6,948 bases of DNA from Chitinivibrionales bacterium (GTDB lineage Bacteria > Fibrobacterota > Chitinivibrionia > Chitinivibrionales > WJKA01), in NCBI GenBank assembly GCA_014729375.1, contig WJKA01000060.1, forward strand, positions 1-6,948. The letters are read 5' to 3'. Below the pieces are notes generated by a model. It had not been told where the DNA came from and made no database searches. It saw nothing but the letters and a program-made list of their open reading frames with translations. Below, piece after piece: positions 1 through 6,361 of the stretch (position 1 is its first letter; each line of letters opens with the position of its first letter). A program made the translations under genes and the position numbers.

Positions 1-3000
1 ACCGTCCTCAGCCCCCGGGTTTCGATTCTGTGATAATTTCAGATACGATCAAAATAGAATCCGCGGTATTAAACACCGAAGACAACCGCGGCTATTATAT
101 GCCTGCAGGAACACGCTACAGCGGCAACAGGTATGATGTACAAACGACCGAACATATCAGGCTCAAGCGTGACAGCCGAACCAAAAAACTGCAGAAAGAA
201 CAATCGCTCCGGCTCAATTACTTTGACCTGCTTCCCGGTGAAGAAGCACTGGTACAGCGGCTCTATACGTATCATGCTCAGGACATTTCGGCATATAAAA
301 AAATCAATCTCCTTGTTCACGGCGACCAGCAAATGGAAAATAATCCCTCTCTGACCGATACAATGTTTTTCGTGTTCAGGTTTGGAACCCATGATTCATC
401 GTATTATGAATACCGCACTGCGCTGAGACCGGGGTGGAATGTTGACCCGCCCTGGAGCCAGCCGATTGAAATCGATCTGAGCGCGCTTGCCAACGCCAAA
501 CTGGCTTATCAGAATGTTTATGGCGATACCGCGCATATCGACACGACGTGGCGCATTGATGATTATTCGTATTACAGCATACAATCGGTTACAAACGTGC
601 AGCCGAGTTTCTCAAATATCAAGACCTTCATGATGGGTGTTGCGCGGTCCGGGGTTGAAAATCCGCAGCCTGACGACACCCTTTCCGGCGAAATCTGGAT
701 CAATGAAATGAAAGCGCTTGGTCTCCGGGGGTTGAGCGGCTCAGCCGCGCTGGCCCATATCCATACACAATGGGCCGACTTTATGACAATTGATGCTGGC
801 GCAAATTACCAGGACGGCAATTTCAGGAAGATGACCGATAACCAGATAACACCAGGCAACTCGGCTGTCTCTGGCAATGTCAATGCATCATGGAAACTCG
901 ACAAATTTCTTCCCAACGAGTGGCGGGTCTCGGTACCGCTCGATGCCGGAATTACCGGAACAATCGAACGTCCTCAGATCAAGCCTAACAGCGATATTTC
1001 ACTGGTTGAAAAAAATGAACCGGACAAGCTTTTTGATTTCTTTGATGAAAAGAAATCGAAATCTCAGCATTTCCAGACAGAAAAAACCACCCAGTCTGTT
1101 TCCACCAGCTATCGAAAATCTGCCACCTCTAAAAATCCGATTACCAGAATGACCGCCGAGCGATTCCAAATCGACCGGATGAGCTATTCATACGACAACA
1201 GCGAACGGCATCTTGGTGCCCGTCCCGATGGTACTGGTGATTATCTTGAAATACGAAAAAATGAAGATTACTATGCCGGACTGAAATACGATCTCAGTCC
1301 ACGCAATCCCCCAGAATGGACAAAATGGAAGCCGTTCGGCGGTATCGAGGGCGACCGGCTTAAACAATTGCAGAGATATGAGTTGACTTTTCTGCCAAGC
1401 TCAATCAATTTTGATATAGCCAGTGCGCGCTACGGAAAACACTTTGAGTCAAATCAGCGGCTTGGAAGGCTTAATGAAAACGAAACTTTCGATCTCGGAC
1501 ACGGATTCACCTTGAGCTACGCACCGATAAAACCCCTCCTCTATCTGGACTATAACGTCTCAGTGGACAGAAATCTCGACGACGCGGTTGAGGAAGAGGG
1601 GCTGGGGAAAGACCTTGTGAGGGATAATGTTGCCAGCCTGGATACCGCGTGGAGTGATTTTTATATTTTATATGGTGAAGAGTCCCGGTCACAGAAAGCA
1701 AGTGCCCGGCTTGAACCCAGGATTTTCGACTGGCTCGATCATCGGGCGACATATTCTGCCGGGTTCACCGGAACCGAAAACAGGCGTGCAAATGACCCGA
1801 CCCATTACCTTAACCTGGGAGTGAACAGCGACCTGCGATTTACCAGTTCCCTTAAATTCAGAGACCTGATGCTTGATTTGTCGAAAATTACCGGGCAGGT
1901 ACAAAATATGAATGATTTTTTCACTTCTGCAGAAAGCGGTCTGAAAAAAGTCGGGTTCAACTCGGTGAGCTTTAATTACAACTCCAGCCTGGCGCTTCTC
2001 AACAAAGATATGGATGCAACATTTATGCGACGAACGCTGGATCACAATGCGCTTGATTTCTTCAAATACCAGCTCGGTCTCAAGGGACGGGGCCCCGGTG
2101 ATATAATTCTGGGTGACATGGACGATGTTTCCACATTCGGCGGCATGCAATATCGCCGGAAAAACAATGATGAAGAAGACCGCCTTCGCAACGACAGCCG
2201 TAGTGTCAAACGGGACTGGAGCACCTCGACCAGCTTCAGCATTCCATCGCCGGTCGACATCCGGTTCGACCGGATCAGCCTCGACCACGAAAAACGGTAC
2301 AAGATTACACCTGATACAACCAAACGCGAAACAACGATCGTTTTTCCGAAAATCGGCGTCAGCGCATCATCATCACTCCTGAATCAGATTGAGGCGATAA
2401 AAAACAACCTGCGCAACGTAACACTGCGTAGCAGCTATACGTACCAGAAAGACATGACGCTCAATGTCCAGTTGCGTGATCTGGAGGACCGCAAAGTCGA
2501 AATTACCGACACGTCACTTGGCGTCTCCCACTCTTTTTCCCCGCTTGTCAGCGTAAAGGGCACGTTGAAAAAATGGCCGGTCAATCTTTCTTACGAACAC
2601 AAATTGACTATTGACAAAAATGTCGCGGAGACCAAAAAGGAATCAAATTCAAAGAATAATACCGACAACTGGACTGTCAATTATTCTATTGAAAAAACGC
2701 CCCGGCGGTCGGAATTCAAATTCTTTCGATGGGCGATTCCTCTGAAAGGCAGAATTGAAATGGGCCTGAGCGCATCACATAACCATAATTATGCCGAAAC
2801 GAAAGATAATCCAGAAACAGATATCAATATCGACACAAAGGCTACACCGACAACCGATGTGCGTGAAATAAAAGTTGGTCCGCATGTTTCCTATGGATTT
2901 ACCGATAAAATCACCGGCGGCGCTTCTTACGACTATATCCGGACCAACGACAAAATAAAATCGGAAATTTTCAAAGAACACAACTTTTCTCTCAGTGTAA

Positions 3001-3014
3001 AAATATCTTTTTAA
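1..3014 (+). CDS. sprA: SprA-like type IX secretion outer-membrane translocon, C-terminal part (5' truncated by window)
   Basis: SprA forms the very large outer-membrane beta-barrel through which type IX secretion (T9SS) substrates leave the periplasm. The frame is open from the first bases (the codons before the GTG at 30 encode RPQPPGFDS), so that GTG is not a true start; 1003 codons are visible. Known SprA is about 2,400 residues, so roughly the C-terminal 40% is here. Family-like segments recalled from known SprA, in order: KEQSLRLNYFDLLPGEEA and the following KKINLLVHGD (about 195-330); GEIWINEMKALGL (687-725), matching the conserved 'GE(I/V)W(V/F)NE' motif; MSYSYDN (about 1180-1200); LPSSINFDIAS (about 1391-1423); and a C-terminal strand-rich part with alternating hydrophobic and aromatic residues. 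It ends SLSVKISF, and a terminal Phe is typical of Bam-inserted barrels. No frameshift is seen. The family call is strong, but sequence is divergent from Bacteroidota SprA. The stop is 13 nt before the RNase gene. Confidence 0.88.
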   Translation, partial: RPQPPGFDSVIISDTIKIESAVLNTEDNRGYYMPAGTRYSGNRYDVQTTEHIRLKRDSRTKKLQKEQSLRLNYFDLLPGEEALVQRLYTYHAQDISAYKKINLLVHGDQQMENNPSLTDTMFFVFRFGTHDSSYYEYRTALRPGWNVDPPWSQPIEIDLSALANAKLAYQNVYGDTAHIDTTWRIDDYSYYSIQSVTNVQPSFSNIKTFMMGVARSGVENPQPDDTLSGEIWINEMKALGLRGLSGSAALAHIHTQWADFMTIDAGANYQDGNFRKMTDNQITPGNSAVSGNVNASWKLDKFLPNEWRVSVPLDAGITGTIERPQIKPNSDISLVEKNEPDKLFDFFDEKKSKSQHFQTEKTTQSVSTSYRKSATSKNPITRMTAERFQIDRMSYSYDNSERHLGARPDGTGDYLEIRKNEDYYAGLKYDLSPRNPPEWTKWKPFGGIEGDRLKQLQRYELTFLPSSINFDIASARYGKHFESNQRLGRLNENETFDLGHGFTLSYAPIKPLLYLDYNVSVDRNLDDAVEEEGLGKDLVRDNVASLDTAWSDFYILYGEESRSQKASARLEPRIFDWLDHRATYSAGFTGTENRRANDPTHYLNLGVNSDLRFTSSLKFRDLMLDLSKITGQVQNMNDFFTSAESGLKKVGFNSVSFNYNSSLALLNKDMDATFMRRTLDHNALDFFKYQLGLKGRGPGDIILGDMDDVSTFGGMQYRRKNNDEEDRLRNDSRSVKRDWSTSTSFSIPSPVDIRFDRISLDHEKRYKITPDTTKRETTIVFPKIGVSASSSLLNQIEAIKNNLRNVTLRSSYTYQKDMTLNVQLRDLEDRKVEITDTSLGVSHSFSPLVSVKGTLKKWPVNLSYEHKLTIDKNVAETKKESNSKNNTDNWTVNYSIEKTPRRSEFKFFRWAIPLKGRIEMGLSASHNHNYAETKDNPETDINIDTKATPTTDVREIKVGPHVSYGFTDKITGGASYDYIRTNDKIKSEIFKEHNFSLSVKISF

Positions 3015-3027
3015 TAAAGGCGAAATA

Positions 3028-4548
3028 ATGAAAAAACTAATTCTGTTCAGTGCCACGCCAACCGAAAAACGGGCCGCGCTGCTTGAAAACGGCACCGTTG
3101 TCGAGCTTGTTGTGGAACGCCCCGACGATATCAGAATGCTCGGGAATATCTACCGGGGTAAAATCAAGTCGGTCCTGCCCGGCCTTCAATCGGCATTTAT
3201 CGATATCGGCCTGGAAAAATGTGCGTTCCTTCACGCCTCCGATGTCGACCCGACACTTCTTTTAGACAAAGGCGACACGCTCATGGAGCACTTTTCTTCG
3301 GGCGGACGCGCCCGAATAAAAAAACTGCCCCGGATACCGATTGAAAAAATCCTTTCGGTAGGGCAGGAAATTCTGGTCCTTGTTACAAAAGAACCGATCG
3401 GATCAAAAGGAGCAAAAGTAACCACGCAGATAAGCATTGCCGGACGGTTTCTTGTACTGGTTCCCGATTCAGATTTTATCGGAGTTTCAAAAAAAACCAG
3501 CGATTACAAAAAACGTAAAAAATTAAAGCAGATTATCGCGCAGCTAAAACCCCCGGGAATTGGATTTATCGTCAGAACTATCGGACTGAGCGTTTCCGAA
3601 GATGAATTTATCAAGGAAATCCACCACCTGATCGGCCGGTGGCGCGCCATTCAGAAACAGGCACTTTCCGGTGAAGGCCCGAGGCTGGTCTATAAAGAAA
3701 TGGGCATCACAACCCGCGTAATCCGAGACCTTCTCTCAAATGACGTTTCTAATGTGTATGTCGATCAGAAAGAAGACTATCACGAAATACAGCGATACAT
3801 TAATGCGGTATCACCCCATTTGAGTAAAAAAGTTGTCCATTATAAAGAAAATCTTCCGCTCTTTGATAAATTCGATATCGAAAAAGATCTCGAGCGGTCT
3901 TTGCGTCGCAAAGTATGGTTGCGTAGCGGCGGGTATATCGCGTTCGATCATGCAGAGGCACTGCTTGCAATTGATGTTAATACCGGCAGGAATATCGGAA
4001 GGGCTGATTTTGAGGAAACGCTTATGCGCACCAATCTCGAGGCCGCACACGAAATAGTCAGGCAACTTCGCCTCAGGGATATCGGCGGCCTTATCGTTGT
4101 CGACTTTATCGACATGAAACGTCTGCAAAACAAGAAAAGGCTTGAAACTGAAATGCGGAACCTGCTTCGCAATGACCGGACATCAACATCGGCAACCGGT
4201 TTATCGAAATTCTATCTCATGGAAATTACCAGAAAACGAGTCCGTCCCGAGCTGCAGGAATTTTATACCGACGTATGCCATGTGTGCCATGGTGTCGGCT
4301 GGGTCGTCTCCCCGGCAACAGTAACCGCGCGCATCGACCGTTGGCTTCGGCGCCCAGGTAACACCAGAAGAAACAAGTACTTCACTCTCGCCGTGCACTC
4401 ATCAGTCGCCGATTTCCTCAAAAACGAGGGCAGGGATATTATCAGGCGAATGGAAAAGGAGCATAAGGTTCACCTTGAGGTAAAAGAAGATGAAACACTG
4501 GACCACGATGAATACCTTTTCACGCCGCGTGGAGATTCAAAGAAGTAA
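3028..4548 (+). CDS. rng: Ribonuclease E/G family endoribonuclease, RNase G-like
   Basis: This is a single-strand-specific endoribonuclease of rRNA maturation and mRNA decay, acting in the cytoplasm. The 506 residues are close to E. coli RNase G (489) and lack the long disordered degradosome scaffold of RNase E. Visible parts: an N-terminal RNase H-like segment; an S1 RNA-binding domain at about residues 37-140, with NIYRGKIKSVLPGLQSAFIDIG and AFLHASD; the 5'-sensor region with IVRT (R183, T184); catalytic IDVNTG (D316, N318) and VVDFIDM (D359), equivalent to D303/N305/D346 of E. coli RNase E; and the zinc-link CHVCHGVGW (C417, C420), the CxxCxG type that bridges subunits. The ATG is preceded by AAAGG (3016-3020) with 7-nt spacing. 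It starts 13 nt after the sprA stop, suggesting co-transcription; rplU and rpmA follow, a common order. All key residues are present, so it should be active. RNase G versus a short RNase E is a naming matter. Confidence 0.95.
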   Translation: MKKLILFSATPTEKRAALLENGTVVELVVERPDDIRMLGNIYRGKIKSVLPGLQSAFIDIGLEKCAFLHASDVDPTLLLDKGDTLMEHFSSGGRARIKKLPRIPIEKILSVGQEILVLVTKEPIGSKGAKVTTQISIAGRFLVLVPDSDFIGVSKKTSDYKKRKKLKQIIAQLKPPGIGFIVRTIGLSVSEDEFIKEIHHLIGRWRAIQKQALSGEGPRLVYKEMGITTRVIRDLLSNDVSNVYVDQKEDYHEIQRYINAVSPHLSKKVVHYKENLPLFDKFDIEKDLERSLRRKVWLRSGGYIAFDHAEALLAIDVNTGRNIGRADFEETLMRTNLEAAHEIVRQLRLRDIGGLIVVDFIDMKRLQNKKRLETEMRNLLRNDRTSTSATGLSKFYLMEITRKRVRPELQEFYTDVCHVCHGVGWVVSPATVTARIDRWLRRPGNTRRNKYFTLAVHSSVADFLKNEGRDIIRRMEKEHKVHLEVKEDETLDHDEYLFTPRGDSKK

Positions 4549-4572
4549 TTTCTGTAAATAATCGTAATAGCA

Positions 4573-4602
4573 TTGATTCTCTGTACGAAAATATTGTATT
4601 TT
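4573..4602 (+). promoter_or_regulatory. Possible promoter for rplU-rpmA
   Basis: In the 94-nt gap between the RNase gene and rplU there is TTGATT (4573-4578), 18 nt, then TATTTT (4597-4602). Each box matches the sigma-70 consensus at 4 of 6 positions. The start point would fall near 4609, leaving a leader of about 34 nt. No terminator is visible in the gap, so read-through from the RNase gene is equally possible. This is weak evidence in an AT-rich spacer. Confidence 0.35.
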
Positions 4603-4642
4603 AGCTGAGTTTTCACCTGAAAAATCTCTGAGGGAGATACAA

Positions 4643-4957
4643 ATGTATTGCATTGTTGAACAGGGCGGATTTCAATTCAAGGTACAAGAAGGCGAAACAA
4701 TAGACATCCCCCATATCGATGCTGCCGAAGGCAGCGAGATTGTACTGGAAAAGGTTGTCGGCATAAAGAAGGACAATGAGGCGTTTGCAGCCGGAACACC
4801 TGTTATTGACGGCGTAACGGTAAAAGGAACGGTCGTTAAGCACGGGCAGAATGATAAAGTAATGACCATCAAGAAAAAACGGCGGAAGGATTATCTGCGC
4901 AAAAAGGGTCATCGGCAGGATTATACCAGCATTAAGATAACATCAATTAAGGAATAA
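4643..4957 (+). CDS. rplU: 50S ribosomal protein L21
   Basis: Ribosomal protein L21 binds 23S rRNA in the large subunit. The protein is 104 residues, the usual bacterial length (E. coli 103), with no C-terminal extension. Typical family features are visible: the start MYCIVEQGGFQFKVQEGE, the central TPVIDGVTVKGTVVKHGQ, the basic KKKRRKDYLRKKGHRQ segment with the hallmark GHRQ, and the ending TSIKITSI. A good Shine-Dalgarno, AGGGAG (4631-4636), lies 6 nt before the ATG. It is followed after 20 nt by rpmA, the near-universal L21-L27 pair. No gene for the L27-processing protease Prp (YsxB) lies between them, unlike in Firmicutes. Confidence 0.98.
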   Translation: MYCIVEQGGFQFKVQEGETIDIPHIDAAEGSEIVLEKVVGIKKDNEAFAAGTPVIDGVTVKGTVVKHGQNDKVMTIKKKRRKDYLRKKGHRQDYTSIKITSIKE

Positions 4958-4977
4958 TCACAGGCAGGAGTTTTCAA

Positions 4978-5232
4978 ATGGCACATAAAAAAGGCGTTGG
5001 CAGCAGCAGGAACGGGCGTGACAGCAAACCAAAAATGCTGGGAGTCAAGCGATACGGCGGGCAGGCAGTCAAAGCGGGAAATATCCTTGTCCGTCAGCGT
5101 GGAACAAAAATTCATCCGGGGAATAATGTCGGCAAAGGAAGCGACGACACCCTTTTTGCCAAAGCCGACGGAACAGTGAGCTTCCGCACCTACCGGAAAA
5201 CGAGGAAAATGGTCGACATTAATCCGGGATAA
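4978..5232 (+). CDS. rpmA: 50S ribosomal protein L27
   Basis: Ribosomal protein L27 reaches into the peptidyl-transferase centre through its N-terminal tail. The protein is 84 residues, the standard length. It starts MAHKKGVGSSRNGRDSKPK and continues with LGVKRYGGQ, GNILVRQRGTKIHPGNNVG and GKDDTLFAK-like residues (here GSDDTLFAKADG), all family hallmarks. The N-terminus begins directly with AHKKG, without the cleavable extension found in Firmicutes, which agrees with the absence of a prp gene. The Shine-Dalgarno AGGAG (4966-4970) sits 7 nt before the ATG. It is the last gene of the rightward block, with a strong terminator 20 nt after its stop. Confidence 0.98.
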   Translation: MAHKKGVGSSRNGRDSKPKMLGVKRYGGQAVKAGNILVRQRGTKIHPGNNVGKGSDDTLFAKADGTVSFRTYRKTRKMVDINPG

Positions 5233-5252
5233 CAATTTTCTCCTATACCAGT

Positions 5253-5285
5253 AAAAAAGGCGAGGAATGTTCCTCGCCTTTTTTT
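5253..5285. terminator. Bidirectional intrinsic terminator between rpmA and the lipoprotein gene
   Basis: The stem GGCGAGGA (5259-5266) pairs perfectly with TCCTCGCC (5271-5278) around a 4-nt loop. It is flanked by six A (5253-5258) and seven T (5279-5285). Read rightward, the hairpin plus T tract ends rplU-rpmA; read leftward, the A tract becomes the U tract and ends the lipoprotein gene, whose stop is about 20 nt away. This is a textbook shared terminator for convergent genes. Confidence 0.93.
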
Positions 5286-5305
5286 GTTCATTCTGAGTCG
5301 GACGA

Positions 5306-6196
5306 TCAATATCTTTTGGTTCGTCTGAAATCGGTTTTCAGGTCGGAAAATGTTATGAACCGGTCCTGAGAACCATCGGTAATAACGGTATCAACCGGCG
5401 GAATACTTTTCTCCTCCCACCGGACCCGCTTTCCTTCAACAACTTTTTCCCATGATTTTTCGCGTACACGCTGGAACCTGTCAATGAATAAAACAATCGT
5501 ATCTCCCATCACATCCCAGTTTCCATTTGACAGAAAGAGGTAATCGACTTTATAGTGGGTGCCTCCCTGGCCTTTTCCTTTTTCGGTATAGGTGACTTTG
5601 CCGTTTCGGTAAAAGTCGAAAATTTTGTTTTCTACCAGGTTGACTTCCTTGTGTGCCTCACTTTTTTTCCTGTCTTGGCATATCCATTGTCCGGGAATAC
5701 GCGGTTTGAGTTCTTCAGCGCGCTCCTGGTCGAATTTAAGTTGCGGAACCATTTTGGCGGCTGCTTGCAGGTTGTTTTTCGTTTGCAGAATCCAGTTAAT
5801 AGCGGCAAAGGAATCCGCGCGCGCCACTACGCTGTCGAGCTTGTGCAATTGAAGCCCGTCGAGTTCACGTCGCTGATTCGAAATAAACCGTCGCAGCGAG
5901 TCGATTTCCGGATTCAATTCTTTCACCATGTCATCATACTCCGACTCGGCCCGGGCAACCAGAATCAGCATTGAATCTGCGCTTTCCCGGGCAAGGCCTC
6001 TGTTGCCGCGCTCCATAGCCGATCGGGCCTGGTAAAGAAACACCTTTGCACGTGATAGCGAACTGTCAGGTACACCTTTGTTCAGCAGTGCATTGATGCG
6101 GTTCTCGGCATCAACAAGCTTTTTCTTGCTCACACCGCAACCGACAATCAGCATTAGAGCGCTTAAGCCCATAATTGCAATCAGGAGCTTTTTCAT
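5306..6196 (-). CDS. Predicted outer-membrane lipoprotein of unknown function
   Basis: I do not recognise this gene as a named family. With the start chosen here it is 296 residues and opens with a lipoprotein signal: MKK, a hydrophobic core, and the lipobox IVGC with the lipidated Cys at residue 20. The next residue is Gly, not Asp, so by the E. coli rule it would go to the outer membrane. Residues about 22-165 are helical, with heptad-like and A-rich stretches (SRAKVFLYQARSAMERG, then an AR-ESAD-ML pattern), resembling DUF4398 or TPR-like helical repeats. From about residue 168 the protein becomes strand-rich, with PGQW, FDFYRNGKVTY and GNWDVMGDTIVLFI, a pattern like small lipocalin-like 'G-x-W ... 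dGk ... gd.I.l' barrels. Both domain ideas are inference. An ATG two codons upstream (6200-6202) is in frame but abuts the G run that serves as Shine-Dalgarno. It has its own candidate promoter, and a terminator separates it from the gene upstream. Confidence 0.85.
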   Translation of the reverse strand: MKKLLIAIMGLSALMLIVGCGVSKKKLVDAENRINALLNKGVPDSSLSRAKVFLYQARSAMERGNRGLARESADSMLILVARAESEYDDMVKELNPEIDSLRRFISNQRRELDGLQLHKLDSVVARADSFAAINWILQTKNNLQAAAKMVPQLKFDQERAEELKPRIPGQWICQDRKKSEAHKEVNLVENKIFDFYRNGKVTYTEKGKGQGGTHYKVDYLFLSNGNWDVMGDTIVLFIDRFQRVREKSWEKVVEGKRVRWEEKSIPPVDTVITDGSQDRFITFSDLKTDFRRTKRY

Positions 6197-6202
6197 AGCC
6201 AT

Positions 6203-6207
6203 CCCCC
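6203..6207 (-). promoter_or_regulatory. Shine-Dalgarno that decides the lipoprotein start
   Basis: Read leftward, the sequence is GGGGG-ATGGCT-ATG. The G run lies 6 nt before the ATG at 6196-6194, a normal spacing, but has zero spacing to the ATG at 6202-6200. The internal ATG also gives the classic MKKLL signal-peptide start. The longer form would add only Met-Ala. Confidence 0.65.
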
Positions 6208-6220
6208 ATAGGAATTATGG
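6206..6220 (-). repeat. Small inverted repeat next to the lipoprotein ribosome-binding site
   Basis: CCATA and TATGG are perfect 5-bp complements around a 5-nt loop. The last two G of the right arm (6206-6207) belong to the G run used as Shine-Dalgarno, so folding in the mRNA would partly mask it. The stem is short and could be chance. Confidence 0.3.
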
Positions 6221-6248
6221 TTTAATCCAATAATTGTATATGATTAAA
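6221..6248. repeat. Inverted repeat TTTAATC-N14-GATTAAA, possible operator
   Basis: TTTAATC (6221-6227) and GATTAAA (6242-6248) are exact reverse complements 14 nt apart, with a further small palindrome CAAT-A-ATTG (6228-6236) between them. The repeat lies just downstream of the candidate -10 box and would overlap the transcription start, a usual repressor position. The region is AT-rich, so a chance match is possible. Confidence 0.35.
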
Positions 6249-6249
6249 T

Positions 6250-6279
6250 AAGATACCTATTCCCTCGGAAGCGAGTCAA
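6250..6279 (-). promoter_or_regulatory. Candidate sigma-70 promoter for the lipoprotein gene
   Basis: On the minus strand, TTGACT (6279-6274, 5 of 6 to consensus) is followed after 18 nt by TATCTT (6255-6250, 4 of 6). Transcription would start near 6243 and give a leader of about 45 nt before the ATG at 6196. It lies between the upstream gene's terminator and the lipoprotein start, where a promoter is needed. Confidence 0.5.
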
Positions 6280-6296
6280 GCAGATATCTTAATTTT

Positions 6297-6330
6297 AAAA
6301 AAAAGCCCCCGACCGCACGAGGCCGGAGGC
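6297..6330 (-). terminator. Intrinsic terminator of the HtrA-like gene
   Basis: Read leftward, GCCTCCGGCC (6330-6321), a 6-nt loop and GGTCGGGGGC (6314-6305) form a 10-bp stem with two G-U pairs. Eight T follow (plus-strand A 6304-6297). It starts about 32 nt after the stop of the PDZ gene. There is no T tract on the other side, so it acts only on leftward transcripts. Confidence 0.93.
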
Positions 6331-6361
6331 GTGCAATTCCGATGGTACTGTTCCCGGAAAT

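Noticed and set aside
30..32. GTG at 30 as the start of the first gene
   Set aside because: The frame is open back to the window edge, there is no Shine-Dalgarno, and the protein starts inside the SprA family's conserved region. The gene is truncated by the window.
2088..2097. Perfect 10-bp palindrome CGGGGCCCCG
   Set aside because: It is a single occurrence inside the sprA coding frame, explained by Gly-Pro-Gly codons, with no partner site.
1689..2288. 199-codon open frame on the minus strand inside sprA
   Set aside because: It lies wholly opposite a well-supported coding frame, has no family-like motifs or ribosome-binding site, and reads as a shadow of sprA.
2775..3095. Minus-strand open frame across the sprA/RNase junction
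   Set aside because: It overlaps two convincing genes, and the tight 13-nt junction with its own Shine-Dalgarno leaves no room for another gene.
4606..4632. Possible hairpin before rplU (GAGTTTT ... AAAAATCTC)
   Set aside because: Pairing needs a bulge and is almost all A-T, with no T tract. Neither a terminator nor a ribosomal-protein leader structure is supported.
4958..4977. Missing prp (L27 N-terminal protease) gene between rplU and rpmA
   Set aside because: This is not a loss: L27 here begins directly with AHKKG and needs no processing, as in most Gram-negatives.
5555..5974. 139-codon open frame on the plus strand opposite the lipoprotein
   Set aside because: It is antisense to a gene with a clear lipobox and ribosome-binding site, and shows no recognisable domain.
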